The notes beneath the pieces are model-generated. The model saw only the letters and a list, made by a program, of their open reading frames with translations. It ran no database searches and was not told where the DNA came from. Below are positions 55,994 to 63,855 of a DNA stretch of 64,000 nt, piece after piece (within the stretch, counting starts at the first letter, position 1; the number at the start of each line of letters is the position of its first letter). The DNA lies in contig NZ_CP159992.1 of assembly GCF_040702995.1 (NCBI RefSeq), positions 1,327,501-1,391,500 of the forward strand. Direction: 5' to 3'. The stretch comes from Paenibacillus sp. AN1007 (lineage in GTDB: Bacteria > Bacillota > Bacilli > Paenibacillales > Paenibacillaceae). The position numbers and the translations under genes are program-made.

Positions 55994-57553
55994 ATGCAAG
56001 CAATGACGGACAAAGAAAGCCGGTCGTTCCGGTTCAGCGAAGCGCCGCTCTGGGATTGGCAGAGGGCTTATTACGAACAGATGGGTCCCCAAGCCTGGGG
56101 GGATCGCCAGGTGCCTCAGTATATCACGAGCAATCCGGTGATTGCGACAGCGTATGCAGAGATGATTTTTGGCTTTCTGCAGGATTTGTCGGCTAAAGGC
56201 GAGCAGCGGGAGCCTGTAACTATTGTTGAACTTGGTGCTGGTGCTGGCAGATTAGCCCATCAGGTGCTCTGCAAGCTGTGTGCGTTGAACGAATTTGCAG
56301 GCACGGAGCTGCCGCCTTTTCGTTATGTGATGACAGATTTGGCTGAAGAGAATGTTACGGGATGGAAGGAACATCCATCGATGCAGCCATTTATCGAGCA
56401 GGGGATACTGGATTTTGCACGTTTTGACGCGATGAAGGATACGGAATTGAAGCTGGTTTTGACTAAAACGACGATCAAACCAGGAGATTTGCAGCAGCCG
56501 ATGCTGCTCATTGCCAACTATTTTTTCGACAGCATCCCGCAGGATTTGATTTACATTGGGGAGGGACAGGTGTTTGAATGTGATCTGCTTGTTGAACTTC
56601 CGAAGTATGCAGCTGAGCAGAAACCTGCCGAGCTGCTGGAAAGTATGACACTGCAGTATACATATCGCTCTGTACCCGAATACAGTGCCGAGAACTATCC
56701 CTACTCTGAACTGATCGCGCTGTATCAAACGAATTTGGAGGATTCACATATTCTGCTCCCAAACGCTGGCTTGGATTGCCTCGAACGGCTGAGCAGGCTA
56801 TCCCGGTCAGGATATGTACTGATTACTGCGGATAAAGGGGATCACCGACTGGATTACTGGAAATATGCAGAGCCGCCTGAATTTGCACTTCACGGCAGTT
56901 TCTCGCTGTCTGCCAATTATCATGCGATAAAATATGTGTTGGAACAGCAGGGGGCAGCTGCACATTTTACAGCACACCACTATAAAGACCTGAACGTTGG
57001 CATGATCTTAATGCTGAACAAACCAAAAAGCTATGTGAATACAAGGCTCGCCTATCATCGCTTTGTTGAGCGGTTCGGACCGGATGATTTCTTTAGTCTA
57101 AGAGAATGGGTGGACCATAAAGTGGACCAGATGGAGTTGAAGCAGCTGCTGGCTTTCTGGAGGTTGGGCGGGTACGATGCCGAATTTCTAATCCACGCTT
57201 CACTTCGATTCAAAAATCTTTTACCTGATGCAGGCGATGAGGAATTGTTTGATCTTCAATCGGGGATCAGACAGATGTGGTGCTCTAATTATATGATGGA
57301 ATATCGGGAACAGACGGCTTTCGTTTCAGGGCAGCTGTTATTAGAGATGTTTATGTATGAAGAGGCCAAGGCTTTTCTGGAAGAAACACTGACTGCTCAT
57401 CCGGACACACAGCAGATCGCGGTCCTGTATGATCTTGCTGTGTGCTGTTATGAGCTGGAACAGGAACAGGAAGCCCTTGTTTATGCTCGCCGTGTACTTG
57501 AATTGGACCCGATGCACGAGGAAGCTGCAGCGCTTTTGGCAGGGGCGGAGTAG
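55994..57553 (+). CDS. MidA-like SAM-dependent methyltransferase with TPR tail
   Basis: Protein of 519 residues. The N-terminal part has a SAM-binding motif I (VELGAGAGRLAHQ, about residue 78) and the MTDLAEEN acidic strand, arranged as in the MidA/NDUFAF7 methyltransferase family. The C-terminal 100 residues form TPR-like helices (EEAKAFLEETLTAHPDTQ, ALVYARRVLELDPMHEEAAA). ATG 55994 is the likely start, though GTG 55985 cannot be excluded since the ribosome binding site GAAAGTGGG is weak. Substrate unknown; the TPR part suggests a protein target. Confidence 0.75.
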   Translation: MQAMTDKESRSFRFSEAPLWDWQRAYYEQMGPQAWGDRQVPQYITSNPVIATAYAEMIFGFLQDLSAKGEQREPVTIVELGAGAGRLAHQVLCKLCALNEFAGTELPPFRYVMTDLAEENVTGWKEHPSMQPFIEQGILDFARFDAMKDTELKLVLTKTTIKPGDLQQPMLLIANYFFDSIPQDLIYIGEGQVFECDLLVELPKYAAEQKPAELLESMTLQYTYRSVPEYSAENYPYSELIALYQTNLEDSHILLPNAGLDCLERLSRLSRSGYVLITADKGDHRLDYWKYAEPPEFALHGSFSLSANYHAIKYVLEQQGAAAHFTAHHYKDLNVGMILMLNKPKSYVNTRLAYHRFVERFGPDDFFSLREWVDHKVDQMELKQLLAFWRLGGYDAEFLIHASLRFKNLLPDAGDEELFDLQSGIRQMWCSNYMMEYREQTAFVSGQLLLEMFMYEEAKAFLEETLTAHPDTQQIAVLYDLAVCCYELEQEQEALVYARRVLELDPMHEEAAALLAGAE

Positions 57554-57683
57554 TGTATGTTTAATCACCAGCTTGTTCAATCTATTCCATAAAAATGAAA
57601 CCTTCTTTAGGACTTTAACGTATAATAAAGGGAATTCAATTCATTCAATTGTGAGGAATGACTAGGGAAAGGAGAGAGTTAAA

Positions 57684-57863
57684 ATGAAAAAAGGTCTTTC
57701 GGTTGTGCTTTACCCGCTGTTTTGGATTCTGGGAGCTCTTTCTATACTTGGTGGAAATGGAAACAGTATCGGGAACATGGTCCTGTTCGGTAAAGATATT
57801 GCCACAGATCAAAGTTATGATGGACAAGCAATCTATGATCAGATTGAACGTAGAAATGGATGA
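57684..57863 (+). CDS. Small membrane protein, hypothetical
   Basis: Protein of 59 residues: MKKG start, one hydrophobic helix (LSVVLYPLFWILGALSIL), a Gly/Asn turn and a polar acidic tail (ATDQSYDGQAIYDQIERR). An excellent AAAGGAGAGAG site 8 bases before the ATG makes it a real gene in spite of its size. Function unknown. Confidence 0.65.
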   Translation: MKKGLSVVLYPLFWILGALSILGGNGNSIGNMVLFGKDIATDQSYDGQAIYDQIERRNG

Positions 57864-58015
57864 GTACATAATAAGGCAATGAGCTGCAGGCTGGGCCATC
57901 TTTTCTTCTTTCTTTACCTGAGGATTGGGCAGCTGAACTTGCCGATTCGCCCGGTCACTTGCGAAAAACACGCATATGTTATGGCATACCTTGAAATTCA
58001 AAGGAGGCCAATCAA

Positions 58016-58138
58016 ATGAGTCAAGTTGGATACGGTTGTGGCAATGTTGGTGGATTTGGCGGAGCGTGGACTTCGACCAGCGCAATCCTTGTTCTCTTCA
58101 TTCTGCTCGTCATCATCACAAAATCTTTCTGGCTGTAA
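58016..58138 (+). CDS. YjcZ-family sporulation peptide
   Basis: Protein of 40 residues: a Gly-rich start (MSQVGYGCGNVGGFGGAW) and one hydrophobic helix (SAILVLFILLVIITKSFWL), the pattern of YjcZ/CotN-type small spore peptides. AAAGGAGG lies 9 bases before the ATG and a terminator follows closely. Expected to be sporulation-specific. Confidence 0.8.
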   Translation: MSQVGYGCGNVGGFGGAWTSTSAILVLFILLVIITKSFWL

Positions 58139-58164
58139 TGTAACGGTTAGACGTGCAGGCATCA

Positions 58165-58197
58165 GCTCCACCAGAACTTTGGTGGGGCTTTTCTTTG
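58165..58197 (+). terminator. Terminator after the YjcZ-type gene
   Basis: GCTCCACCA (58165-58173) pairs with TGGTGGGGC (58180-58188), followed by TTTTCTTTG. Confidence 0.85.
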
Positions 58198-58294
58198 TTC
58201 TGATGGGAATATGACATCCATAATATTTGACAAGTGAAAACAATGTGCTTAAAATCACATATGGAGACTACTAACAGAGATTGAAGGGATAGCA

Positions 58295-58624
58295 ATGCCG
58301 TTTATACGATTCAAAGGATTCACGGGCCCCGAGCTGGAGGAGGTTGTACCTCAAATTACGGAACAAATGGCCTTGATCACTCATATTCCGCAGGAAAGAA
58401 TGAAAGCAGAGCGTCATGACGTACAAGCCCTGACACCTTCCCCGGCGTCTATAGAGATTCTGATGTTTCAACGTGACCAAGAGATACATGATCGCATCGC
58501 CTCATCCATGCAGTGTATTTTGGAGAAGGCCAAACTGCCGGATGTACACATTTTTTTCAATATATTATCGCCGAACTTGTACTACAAAAAAGGCAAGCCG
58601 TTGACGGACTACAGGCTGGATTAA
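58295..58624 (+). CDS. DUF1904-family protein
   Basis: Protein of 109 residues starting MPFIRFKGF, with a tautomerase-like alternation (a strand, an ELEEVVPQITEQMA helix, LITHIPQERMK), matching small DUF1904 proteins of Firmicutes. Unlike 4-oxalocrotonate tautomerases it lacks an N-terminal proline directly after Met-cleavage context that is certain: Pro2 is present, so tautomerase-like chemistry is possible but unproven. GAAGGGAT precedes ATG. Confidence 0.7.
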   Translation: MPFIRFKGFTGPELEEVVPQITEQMALITHIPQERMKAERHDVQALTPSPASIEILMFQRDQEIHDRIASSMQCILEKAKLPDVHIFFNILSPNLYYKKGKPLTDYRLD

Positions 58625-58677
58625 AAATATTTGTGATGTATTAAAAATCAAGCATATCAAGGAAATCAATCAAGATT

Positions 58678-58703
58678 AAAAGCTGCTTCCAAAGAGAAGC
58701 AGC
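58678..58703 (-). terminator. Terminator of the leftward half-MFS gene
   Basis: GCTGCTTC/GAAGCAGC stem; on the minus strand it ends in TTTT, on the plus strand it has no T-run. Confidence 0.8.
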
Positions 58704-58721
58704 CTGAGACGAGCAAAATAT

Positions 58722-59354
58722 CTATGCGCGTCTTTTTTTTATTTTATGGAAGGGCCGGCTGGTACCCTGTTTGATCGAATAGCTGGAATAGCTGTGTATC
58801 AGATGATGAACAGTCAAGATCATAGCCAATGCGGCCAGAGATAGACATGCGGCTGCCCAAAGTGACTGTATGGGTCCAAGATATTGAATCGTGATTCCCG
58901 TCATGACCAGGCCGATGGCGGATACGGTATATTTTGAAAAAGAAAGCAGACTGTTTGCTTTCACTAAATCTTCGCGTTCAACCAGTTTCGGCCGGAGTTC
59001 CTCCAGGAACAGTGATTCCCAGTGCGATGCTGCGGAGAGTGCGACTGCGCCTGCAAACACAAGCACCATATGTAATGTCAGGTGAGGCAGGGAGAGAGCG
59101 ATCCCGATGAGGAGTAGGGTCTTGATCAAAGGAATCCCAATAATTAGTCTGGACAATGCAGCGCGTTTCATTAGAAACGGGAACGCAAACTTGGCCGCTG
59201 CAAATGACCCTGCGTATAAGCAAAGAAACAGCAGTGTACCTGGAATGAATCCAGTTTGTTTGTATACAAGATAGGTCATGGTTGTGATTGAGACCACTTG
59301 TATAAGTGAGAGCAGTGTTCTGGCAGCCCAGAATGGATAAAATGCGATGTTCAT
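58722..59354 (-). CDS. Half-size major facilitator-like membrane protein
   Basis: Protein of 210 residues with about six hydrophobic segments, resembling one six-helix half of an MFS transporter (a positively charged FLMKRAALSRL loop between helices 2 and 3, EELRPKLVEREDLVKANSLLS after helix 4). A full MFS protein has twelve helices and about 400 residues. No second half is found beside it. AGAAAGGACAA precedes ATG 59354. It may be a natural half-transporter or a truncated gene. Confidence 0.65.
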   Translation of the reverse strand: MNIAFYPFWAARTLLSLIQVVSITTMTYLVYKQTGFIPGTLLFLCLYAGSFAAAKFAFPFLMKRAALSRLIIGIPLIKTLLLIGIALSLPHLTLHMVLVFAGAVALSAASHWESLFLEELRPKLVEREDLVKANSLLSFSKYTVSAIGLVMTGITIQYLGPIQSLWAAACLSLAALAMILTVHHLIHSYSSYSIKQGTSRPFHKIKKRRA

Positions 59355-59458
59355 ACCAGATTGTCCTTTCTGAAACGATACGTCTGTATCCTCTATCTTA
59401 CGGTGCACGCTGCAGTAACACCACAAACAAAGTTATCATTTTCCCGTCAGTACATGCC

Positions 59459-59492
59459 AAAAAGCCAGCTGAATAGGGCCAGCTGGCTTTTT
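59459..59492. terminator. Bidirectional terminator
   Basis: AAAAAGCCAGCTG and CAGCTGGCTTTTT are symmetrical with A and T tracts at both ends. It serves at least the leftward small gene at 59519-59710. Confidence 0.9.
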
Positions 59493-59518
59493 ATTTTTCA
59501 GCTTTTATCATTTGATGA

Positions 59519-59710
59519 TTATGCCATGGCAAGAGTAAAAGCTATGAGCAGCATCAACAAACTGGACATTCGAACCATAGTCATGTAAGATTTGCTGGGT
59601 TCTGTCTCTCCGTTCACGATCCAGCCATAACGAAGAAACCAGCCAAATTTGGGAAAACACAGATTGATCATACATAACACCATAAATATAAAAAAGAGGG
59701 TTTTCATCAT
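59519..59710 (-). CDS. Small two-helix membrane protein, DUF6199-like
   Basis: Protein of 63 residues: helix (MMKTLFFIFMVLCMINLCF), a loop KFGWFLRYGWIVNGETEPSK and a second helix. The W-F/G-W/EPS pattern recalls DUF6199-type small proteins (from memory). GAGGAAGGAAG on the minus strand favours ATG 59710 over the longer frame starting at 59752. Function unknown. Confidence 0.6.
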   Translation of the reverse strand: MMKTLFFIFMVLCMINLCFPKFGWFLRYGWIVNGETEPSKSYMTMVRMSSLLMLLIAFTLAMA

Positions 59711-59981
59711 CGATCTTCCTTCCTCGTCAACCATTAACGGTCCTGCCTTCAAGGTTTAAGTCTGGAGTAAGTTAGATACTCAGCATTATGACGATGATGA
59801 TCCAAAGTTTCATACTTTATCTGAATAACAGGCAGGTAATTGTGAATGGATAAGGATTAATATGATTAAGAACTATTACCCAAGAACTACATGGGTTGAA
59901 TAACTGTGGTACAATAAAACAGATTGTTTTATATCAGCACATACCATCTGGAGTTAAGGATGTGAGATGGAGGAGGCAGAC
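59711..59981. other. Divergent intergenic region
   Basis: About 270 AT-rich bases between the leftward small gene and the LOV kinase gene. A TACAAT hexamer near 59909 could be a -10 for the kinase, but no good -35 is present. No gene is seen. Confidence 0.3.
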
Positions 59982-61130
59982 ATGAGTCTATATAATCAAC
60001 TCCCGATGCAATGGGAATTTATCATCTCGAAATTAAAATCCTCCCTTACGGTAGTTGACGCTACCTCGCCTGAGTTTCCGCTCATGTATGTAAACGAACA
60101 TTTTACCAGGTTGACCGAATATACACATGAAGAGTCGATCGGCCGAAATTGTCGATTCCTACAGGGAGCGGATACAGATCCCGAAACCGTTTCACAAATT
60201 CGGGAAGCATTAAGCAAACAACAATCGATTAAGGTTGATATTCTAAACTATACCAAAAGCGGTCGGAAGTTCTGGAACGAACTGAATATCGATCCCATTT
60301 TTGATGAATCAGGAGCTTGCTTGTATTTTGTGGGCATTCAGTATGATATCTCTGAACGAAAATTTGCGGAACAGCAGCTGAAGACGGCTGCATCTATGGC
60401 TGAGAAAACGAGCAGAGGGCAGCTTGAATTCATTGGCAAGTTAAATCATGAGCTTCGTACACCTCTGAACGGCATTATGGGCATGATTGAACTGGCAGGA
60501 ATGGGTGATATTACCGAGGAGCAAAAAGAATATCTGGAACTCGCACGTCATTCAGGAGAGGCGCTGCTGAATATCGTAAATAACAGTCTGGATATGGCAA
60601 AGCTGGGTCGAGGCAAAATGGGAGTGGAACACATTGAGTTTCAGCCATTAAAGATGATTCAGCAAATTGTAAAAACGCATGAGCCAGCAGCGATGAATAA
60701 ACAAATTCGTTTATTGTGTCATGCTGATCTAAATATTCCTGAAGTGCTTTGGGGAGACCCGCTCAGACTGCGACAGGTGCTGGATAATTTACTGAGCAAT
60801 GCGATCAAGTTTACGCAGCGGGGACAAGTGAAGCTTCAAGTGGATGTCAAACAGCATTCACAAGAGCAGACGGTATTGAGCTTTTCGGTACGAGACACCG
60901 GTATCGGTATTGCCTCTCATCAGATCGACCAGCTGTTTGATGCCTTTACTCAATCGGATATTTCACATGCGAGAAGGTTTGGCGGAAGTGGACTTGGGTT
61001 GACGATCTGTAAAGAGCTGCTGGAGTTAATGGACGGCAGCATTACAGTGGAGAGTGTCGAAGGCAAAGGAACGGAGTTCCATGTAACGGTGCCTTTTCTT
61101 AGCGGACATAGCATTTCCAATGCAGGGTAA
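59982..61130 (+). CDS. LOV-domain blue-light sensor histidine kinase
   Basis: Protein of 382 residues without membrane helices. The N-terminal PAS domain is of LOV type: GRNCRFLQG has the flavin-adduct cysteine at residue 57, and NYTKSGRKFWNELNIDP and YFVGIQYDISERK follow. A HisKA domain has the phospho-accepting His at about residue 156 (LNHELRTPLNG), and the HATPase domain shows LDNLLSNAIKFT, DTGIGI and GGSGLGL. ATG 59982 has GGAGGAGGC upstream. No response regulator is encoded nearby. Light response is inferred from the LOV signature. Confidence 0.92.
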   Translation: MSLYNQLPMQWEFIISKLKSSLTVVDATSPEFPLMYVNEHFTRLTEYTHEESIGRNCRFLQGADTDPETVSQIREALSKQQSIKVDILNYTKSGRKFWNELNIDPIFDESGACLYFVGIQYDISERKFAEQQLKTAASMAEKTSRGQLEFIGKLNHELRTPLNGIMGMIELAGMGDITEEQKEYLELARHSGEALLNIVNNSLDMAKLGRGKMGVEHIEFQPLKMIQQIVKTHEPAAMNKQIRLLCHADLNIPEVLWGDPLRLRQVLDNLLSNAIKFTQRGQVKLQVDVKQHSQEQTVLSFSVRDTGIGIASHQIDQLFDAFTQSDISHARRFGGSGLGLTICKELLELMDGSITVESVEGKGTEFHVTVPFLSGHSISNAG

Positions 61131-61141
61131 GAACACAGAGG

Positions 61142-61171
61142 AAGCAGCCAGAAGGATCTGGCTGCTTTTTT
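61142..61171 (+). terminator. Terminator after the LOV kinase gene
   Basis: GCAGCCAG, loop AAGGAT, CTGGCTGC, then TTTTTT. Confidence 0.92.
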
Positions 61172-61241
61172 ATGTGGGAATTTATTGTTTTGCGAACTGG
61201 CGTTCTGTTATAATGCTAGTGTTACATGGGGGAGGTACATC

Positions 61242-61724
61242 ATGAGTAAGAGACGCAGTAGAAGAGGAAGCAGAGGGAATCGACCATTTAAAGGAAAGCT
61301 TCTGGCGGTAGTAGGTATGATACTTGCTGCACTTTATGCATGGTCAGGTGGAGAATGGCCGCTGGACATCCCGTCTCCGTTCAAAACAACCGACAGGAAT
61401 GCAGATCATACGATTACATTTCCGGCAGATCGGTATCCAGAGACAGCTGGTCATATCAGAAAAGCGATCAAAGATGGGCATTCCGATGTCTGTACCATTG
61501 ATCGAAAAGGGGCTGAAGGGAACAGGGAGCTGTCACTGAGAGGGGTACCTGTCAAAAAGGGTAAGGATCGCGATGAGTGGCCTATGGCCATGTGTGCAGA
61601 GGGCGGGAAGGGGGCGGACATCCAGTACATTACGCCTAAAGATAATCGCGGAGCAGGTTCATGGGTAGGCAATCAACTAAGTACATATCCAGATGGTACA
61701 CGAGTCAGATTTGTCGTGAAGTAG
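61242..61724 (+). CDS. NucA/NucB-type DNA-entry nuclease
   Basis: Protein of 160 residues. A very basic start ([19 protein letters not shown]) and one hydrophobic segment (residues about 20-37) export or anchor it. The nuclease domain carries [20 protein letters not shown] and [14 protein letters not shown], the NucA/NucB signature. In B. subtilis NucB is a sporulation-induced secreted DNase and NucA acts in competence. ATG 61242 is preferred: GGGGGAGGT is just upstream, and the longer frame to 61185 has none. Confidence 0.9.
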   Translation: MSKRRSRRGSRGNRPFKGKLLAVVGMILAALYAWSGGEWPLDIPSPFKTTDRNADHTITFPADRYPETAGHIRKAIKDGHSDVCTIDRKGAEGNRELSLRGVPVKKGKDRDEWPMAMCAEGGKGADIQYITPKDNRGAGSWVGNQLSTYPDGTRVRFVVK

Positions 61725-61779
61725 TACTGGTGATGCAGATGGAGAGTGTTTGCTCGAAAAAAAATTTAACGAATAAGAA

Positions 61780-61810
61780 AAACCAGACGCTGCTGACGTC
61801 TGGTTTTTTT
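61780..61810 (+). terminator. Terminator after the nuclease gene
   Basis: AAACCAGACG, seven-base loop, CGTCTGGTTT, then T-run. Confidence 0.92.
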
Positions 61811-61960
61811 GGATATAGTACTTGACGAAAGAAATCAAATTTCTCGCATCAGGTTATTTTAAGAATAGTTGGATTTCTGTTCTTTATTCGTTCAAGAGAG
61901 TTCGTCATGATTGTGATCTGAAGTATGAAGTAACTGGTGTATATAAATACCTATACGAGC

Positions 61961-62185
61961 TTATACGAGCTGCATTGTATCTAGATGGTGCGAGCGAAGA
62001 GTTAACAGGCGAGTGACATGTTCGACTTCGTCAAATGGAATCCACACATTTCCCTGTACAGTGCGTAAAGAAAGAATGGAGCTGTCAGCCGAACGCTCCG
62101 GGAAGCCGGTTACGGTCTGTCCGCTTGTGTTATGAACTATAATCTGTTGATTACGCTTAATGGCAATTTCTACCTCTTTTTTCAT
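61961..62185 (-). CDS. Small hypothetical protein with Sm-like beta pattern
   Basis: Protein of 74 residues: IAIKRNQQIIVHNTSGQTVTG, then SLRTVQGNVWIPFDEVEHVTRL. The alternating strands and the WIPFDEVEHV ending recall Sm-like or YolD-type small beta barrels, but no family is assigned. CAGGAGC precedes the ATG on the minus strand. No operon partner. Confidence 0.6.
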   Translation of the reverse strand: MKKEVEIAIKRNQQIIVHNTSGQTVTGFPERSADSSILSLRTVQGNVWIPFDEVEHVTRLLTLRSHHLDTMQLV

Positions 62186-62408
62186 AAGTCATTGCTCCTG
62201 ATTATAAGATGCTTACCCATATGTCTAAGTTTTCAATGGTTAATTTGTCTTCTTTATTTAGTCTATCAGAACTAGGTATAGATTTCCAGTAGGGAAATAA
62301 TTAAGCTTCTATAGGTGAATTGACTTAGCGAATGGAATTGTCGTTACTGAACGTTAGCTGCAGGGTTATATTAGGATATGAGGGTATGAGAAAGGGGAGG
62401 GAAATAGA

Positions 62409-62858
62409 ATGACGAAACTGTTTGTTGGGCTTGCCCGCACGGAACACGAGGCTATTATCATGTTGAATGCGTTAAAAAAGGAAGGCATTAAAGATAAACA
62501 TTTGGGAGCTGTAGCCAAAGAACAGCTGGACCTGGATATGATCAGCGAGAAGACCGGGCTGCCCAAGCCGCTGAAAGGTGCTGGAACGGATGGAGCATTT
62601 GGTGCACTGAAGGGGATATTGGCCGGACTAGGAAAACGAATGGATCAGACGGCATCCATCGGAAAAGCAGTGCGAAGGCTAGCTGGCAATGAGATTGGCA
62701 GTGAGACGGATGATCTGGTCTTAACGTTGACCGAAGCAGGCATTACGGAGCAGGATGCGCGCTGCTATGAGGACTGGCTGCTGCAGGGGCATATTCTGGT
62801 CATTGTGGAATGCAGCGAGGAGCAGGCGGAGCGTGTGAAATCGATTTTGCTTTTTTAG
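62409..62858 (+). CDS. General stress protein 17M/YflT-like protein
   Basis: Protein of 149 residues. The start TKLFVGLARTEHEAIIMLNAL and a central Gly-rich segment (GAGTDGAFGALKGILAGLGK) are like the YflT/GsP17M domain of sigma-B-type stress proteins of Bacillaceae. Cytoplasmic, function unknown. AGGGGAGGG precedes the ATG. Confidence 0.75.
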   Translation: MTKLFVGLARTEHEAIIMLNALKKEGIKDKHLGAVAKEQLDLDMISEKTGLPKPLKGAGTDGAFGALKGILAGLGKRMDQTASIGKAVRRLAGNEIGSETDDLVLTLTEAGITEQDARCYEDWLLQGHILVIVECSEEQAERVKSILLF

Positions 62859-62893
62859 TTTAATTTAAGGCTGATTTTAGGTTCCTTTAATGT

Positions 62894-63015
62894 TGGGGAG
62901 GTATTCTTATCTCACACCTCCCTTAATATAGATGGCTTACCGGAAGTCCGGGACCGCAACTCGGACTTTCTAGGCACTGTGAGCTGATGCTTGCAGTGCC
63001 TGTTTCATTTTTTAG
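62894..63015 (+). ncRNA. Candidate structured RNA with three hairpins
   Basis: In a 224-base gap before tRNA-Leu, three separate stems follow one another: GGGAGGT/ACCTCCC (62896-62902 with 62916-62922), AAGTCCG/CGGACTT (62944-62968) and AGGCACTG/CAGTGCCT (62972-62979 with 62994-63001), the last followed by TTTCATTTTTT, so it can act as a terminator. No protein frame fits. No known RNA family was recognised. Confidence 0.4.
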
Positions 63016-63082
63016 AAAAAGGGTTGCATTATTGGTTTATCCATGGTAAGATATTTCTTGTCGCCAAGAAAGTTATACATAC

Positions 63083-63168
63083 GCCGGGGTGGCGGAATTG
63101 GCAGACGCACAGGACTTAAAATCCTGCGGTAGGTGACTACCGTACCGGTTCGATCCCGGTCCTCGGCA
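63083..63168 (+). tRNA. tRNA-Leu (TAA)
   Basis: 86 bases with a long variable arm typical of class II. Acceptor GCCGGGG pairs with CCTCGGC (one G-T). Anticodon TAA at 63117-63119 in loop CTTAAAA. CCA is not encoded. Confidence 0.95.
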
Positions 63169-63178
63169 TATTTGAAGA

Positions 63179-63220
63179 AAAAGGAAACTCCTTGTTACAC
63201 AAGGGGTTTCCTTTTTTTTA
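63179..63220 (+). terminator. Terminator after tRNA-Leu
   Basis: AAAGGAAAC-CCTTG pairs with CAAGG-GTTTCCTTT, followed by a long T-run. Confidence 0.92.
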
Positions 63221-63537
63221 TGTCTGAAAATGAAAAAATGGATTCACAGCAATGGAGTATCTTCTTTATTTTGAGGACGGATTGTGGGGCGAAAAAGCTA
63301 ACGTTTAACAGGGAGTTCATGTCGCGCGCACGAATGGGTTCTCTCATTCCGATAGGTCTTGATGGGGTCGATTATTCTGATTATAAAATGAGCATGTCAG
63401 TTAGGTTGGTGCCTAAAAAATGGAGTTTAAAGGAAAAATATTGAAAGGTACCTTGCAATAAACAGTAGCAGGTGGTAATATTTGTATTAACAGCTACTGT
63501 TTATTGCTCAGTACTAAATAAAGCGTGGTGAAAAATA
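63221..63537. other. Intergenic region with a perfect 15-base inverted repeat before padR
   Basis: GCAATAAACAGTAGC (63455-63469) and GCTACTGTTTATTGC (63493-63507) are perfect complements 23 bases apart, ending 30 bases before the PadR start. No T-run follows. It could be a PadR operator or a leader hairpin. The 74-residue open frame at 63220-63444 has no ribosome binding site and is not called. Confidence 0.6.
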
Positions 63538-63855
63538 ATGAATGTTCAATTCAAGAAGGGTGTGTTGGAGCTTTGTGTTCTTGTTTTAACATCAAAGAAA
63601 GACCGTTATGGATATGAGTTAGTAGAACAGATATCGCAAAAATTTGAAATAGCGGAGGGAACTATATATCCCTTATTACGAAGGCTGGCATCGGAAGGAT
63701 TATTTTCAACCTATTTATCCGAATCAGATGAGGGGCCTCCCCGGAAGTACTATAAGATTACCCATGAGGGAAGGAAAGTCATGAACAAAATGGTCAACGA
63801 ATGGAATGCATTTGCCGTAGGCGTACAGGAAATGATTGGGGGCGAATCGGATTGA
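63538..63855 (+). CDS. PadR-family transcriptional regulator
   Basis: Winged helix protein of 105 residues: KKGVLELCVLVLTSKKDRYG, then YELVEQISQKFEIAEGTIYP and LLRRLASEGLFSTY, the PadR signature, with a short C-terminal dimerisation helix. Such regulators sit before DUF1700/DUF4097 membrane and adhesin-like genes and repress their own operon. ATG start with GTGGTGAAA upstream. Overlaps the next gene (TTGA). Confidence 0.92.
   Translation: MNVQFKKGVLELCVLVLTSKKDRYGYELVEQISQKFEIAEGTIYPLLRRLASEGLFSTYLSESDEGPPRKYYKITHEGRKVMNKMVNEWNAFAVGVQEMIGGESD

Noticed and set aside
61822..62016. 64-residue forward frame overlapping the small Sm-like gene
   Set aside because: No ribosome binding site before its start and it overlaps a better supported gene on the other strand.
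63220..63444. 74-residue open frame after the tRNA-Leu terminator
   Set aside because: Its ATG lies right at the end of the terminator T-run with no ribosome binding site; composition is ordinary for non-coding sequence. A real gene cannot be fully excluded.
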